Position numbers and translations under genes: made by a program. From Cytophagales bacterium (GTDB lineage Bacteria; Bacteroidota; Bacteroidia; Cytophagales; Spirosomataceae), in contig JAAFKE010000023.1 of NCBI GenBank assembly GCA_013298215.1, positions 1-55,509 on the forward strand: a DNA stretch of 55,509 bases, written 5' to 3'. Positions within the stretch are counted from its first letter, which is position 1. The number at the start of each line of letters is the position of its first letter. Positions 54,002-55,509 of this stretch are shown one piece after another. The notes beneath the pieces were generated by a model that worked only from the letters and a program-made list of their open reading frames with translations, did no database searches and was not told the DNA's origin.

Positions 54002-54341
54002 AATTTATATTGATTGAGAGAAAGTGGGTAGTCCCTAATTTCAAATATAATAAAGGCGGTTCCAGACCACGGTGTAGCGGTAGTGCGGGCAACGCGTTTG
54101 CCACCCCCACAAAAATGCAAAAATTTGGGTACTTTTCTAAACTACCTGCCAATTCAAGCAATTTATCAGCGCTTTGTAACCTTTGCGCACTTTGACAGTA
54201 CTCTTTGCGGGAGGTGAAATAAAAAGAAAATCTAAGAACTATGTTTTTAGTTAATAAAACTTACCTTTACACCAACGCTTTTGCAGCCTCGTTGTCTGGG
54301 CTCATATTTACCGCAACCAACTACTCACTCAACTAAAAGCC
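54002..54341. other. Non-coding region with a GC-rich palindromic block
   Basis: 340 bp without a convincing gene. Around 54040-54110 a GC-rich block with GGCAACGCGTTTGCC (near-palindrome) stands out from AT-rich flanks and has the look of an intergenic repetitive element. Further on, GTAACCTTTG and GTACTCTTTG near 54178-54205 resemble Bacteroidetes -7 boxes for the barrel gene but have three rather than two spacer bases. Confidence 0.35.
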
Positions 54342-55397
54342 ATGATTAAGAAACTACTTCCGCTCATTTTCGTTTTTTGTTGTACGCTACTGCGCGGCCA
54401 GGTCTCCAATCGGTTTGGCATCAAGGGCACGGTGGCCGACACCAACGGGGTTTCGCTGCCCGCCGCTACGGTCATGCTGTTGGCTCCCAAAGACTCCGCA
54501 CTCATAAACTTCGGACGAACCAGCGACAAGGGCGCATTTGAGTTTAAAAACGTGAAGCGGGGCAGTTATCTCCTCAAAATAACCTACGTGGGCTACTTGC
54601 CGCACCAGCAAACGGTCGGCTCCGAGGCCGAAACGGTGGCCGATCTGGGCACAATAAAAATGCGCGAACTCAACAAAGACTTGTACGAGGTGGTCATAAA
54701 AACGGCACGCGCCCCGTTGAGCATCAAAGGCGACATGATTGAGTACGACGCGTCGTCGTTTAAAGTCCCGCCTGGATCGACGGTAGAAGACCTGCTAAAA
54801 AAACTACCTGGCGTGCAGGTCGATGAAAACGGCAACATAAAGGCGCAGGGGCAAGACGTAAAAAAAGTAACGGTAGACGGCAAGAGTTTCTTTGGCTCCG
54901 ACCCTAAACTGGCCACCAAAAATCTGTCGGCGCAGGCCGTTAGTAAAGTCCAGGTTTTTAACGATAAATCGGAGCAGTCTAAAATTACGGGCGTAGACGA
55001 CGGCAAGAAAGAAAAGACCGTGAACTTGGAGTTGAAAGAGGAATTTAAAAAGGGTGGTTTTGGCAAAATAACGGCTGGCGTTGGCACCAAAGAACGCCTG
55101 GAGGGCAAGGCAAATTACAATAAGTTCAACGCCAAGGAGCAGTTTTCGGTTATTGGGCTGGGCAACAATACCAACCAAACGGGATTGTCGTTTGACGACT
55201 ACCAAGATTTTAGGGGAAGTCAGTCGTTTAGCTGGGGCGACGAGGCCGACTTTGGGTTCGGCGGTGGCACGCGGTCGTTTTACTTTGGGGGAGATGACAA
55301 CAGCGACGGGATCACGATACCGATCGGTGGCGGAGCCCGCGACCGGGGTTTTGCAAAAAGCTACGCGGCGGGCATGAACTACGAGAGTTTTCACTGA
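54342..55397 (+). pseudogene. Outer-membrane beta-barrel (TonB-receptor-like) gene truncated by an IS
   Basis: 351 codons remain. The signal peptide (MIKKLLPLIFVFCCTLLRGQ), a carboxypeptidase-regulatory domain (about 26-110, GIKGTVADTNGVSLPAATVML) and a plug-like domain (EDLLKKLPGVQVDENGNIKAQG, VTVDGKSFFGSDPKLA) are those of Bacteroidetes outer-membrane proteins that usually run about 900 residues. After AAGMNY the frame continues only ESFH and stops, coinciding with the left end of an IS256-type element. The protein thus lacks its whole barrel and should be non-functional. Confidence 0.85.
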
Positions 55398-55509
55398 ACT
55401 GTGTCAAATTAAAGTATAATTTTTAACTTTAACAAAACGCAGAAAAAAATGGGAAACTCTCAATCCTTCGACTTCGATGATTTCAAGCAAAAAGCGATGA
55501 AAGAATTGT
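55385..55509 (+). mobile_element. IS256-family insertion sequence, left end (runs off the window)
   Basis: The element begins somewhere at 55382-55390, where the barrel gene sequence stops being coding. The end sequence includes CACTGAACTGTGTCAAATT, in the style of IS256-type terminal repeats. The transposase gene starts at 55449. The exact boundary cannot be set without the right end and target duplication. Confidence 0.75.
55449..55509 (+). CDS. IS256-family transposase, N-terminal fragment
   Basis: Twenty codons are visible (MGNSQSFDFDDFKQKAMKEL). The FDFDDFKQKAMKEL start resembles Bacteroidetes IS256/mutator-type transposases (usually followed by the GKDGVFAPLMK region). The catalytic DDE residues lie outside the window. 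Position right after the truncated barrel gene supports the call. Confidence 0.7.
   Translation, partial: MGNSQSFDFDDFKQKAMKEL

Noticed and set aside
54010-54195. Small ORFs on both strands in the region before the barrel gene
   Set aside because: They read through the GC-rich palindromic block, have no conserved feature and oppose each other.

Overview
The window looks like a chromosome segment of a Bacteroidota bacterium, most probably order Cytophagales (Runella/Dyadobacter/Spirosoma-like). The signs are a gliding/type IX secretion C-terminal domain protein, carboxypeptidase-regulatory plus TonB-dependent outer-membrane receptors, a Bacteroidetes-type fibre protein with the DYVF...HLPNVPS tail, an IcmF mutase, and several promoters fitting the Bacteroidetes consensus TTTG-N(19-21)-TAnnTTTG. 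No rRNA or tRNA gene was seen. Assignments rest on reading motifs and family resemblance; no database search was run.

Region 1 (about 0.3-15.2 kb, clearly AT-richer) is a surface-glycan island on the + strand. A tightly packed pseudaminic-acid operon (pseB, pseC, pseF, a Pse-associated methylase, a PseA-type N-acetyl-sugar amidotransferase with HisH- and HisF-like partners, a two-domain acetyltransferase, pseI) is followed by a Wzx-type flippase, a Wzy-type polymerase, a capsule-type transferase, a GT2 glycosyltransferase and a methyltransferase. The operon seems to lack the PseG hydrolase. A gene-poor relic stretch follows. A surface fibre gene straddles the composition boundary near 16.5 kb. 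A sortable secreted protein and a WcaJ-type initiating sugar-phosphate transferase come next.

Region 2 (20-39 kb, GC-richer) is mostly housekeeping: trpS, a DUF2461 deletion relic, aconitase, the fused mutase IcmF, a trans-sulfuration enzyme, a DUF4230 protein, a lipase-like lipoprotein, an acyl-CoA ligase, an operon of ECF sigma factor, anti-sigma/HEAT protein and DUF4097 protein, radC, a tiny membrane protein, hisB, and divergently a sirohaem nitrite/sulfite reductase with a HEPN-like tail. Region 3 (39-49 kb) is an alpha-glucan locus (SLC45-like transporter, two GH13 enzymes, beta-phosphoglucomutase) interleaved with an rRNA m5C methyltransferase, a Tat-exported Gfo/Idh oxidoreductase, a cold-shock gene and an ACS-type transporter.

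Region 4 (49.6-55.5 kb) holds a large TonB-dependent receptor, then a small degraded accessory patch. The patch has two unrelated minus-strand ORFs that both lose their 3' ends at the same 33-bp repeat, an HTH protein, an amber-interrupted coiled-coil ORF and several terminators. The window ends in an outer-membrane barrel gene cut at residue ~348 by an IS256-family element whose transposase runs off the edge. The least explained features are the 33-bp repeat patch, the Pse operon without PseG but with a PseG-type appended acetyltransferase domain, and the HisF paralogue lacking its first catalytic aspartate.
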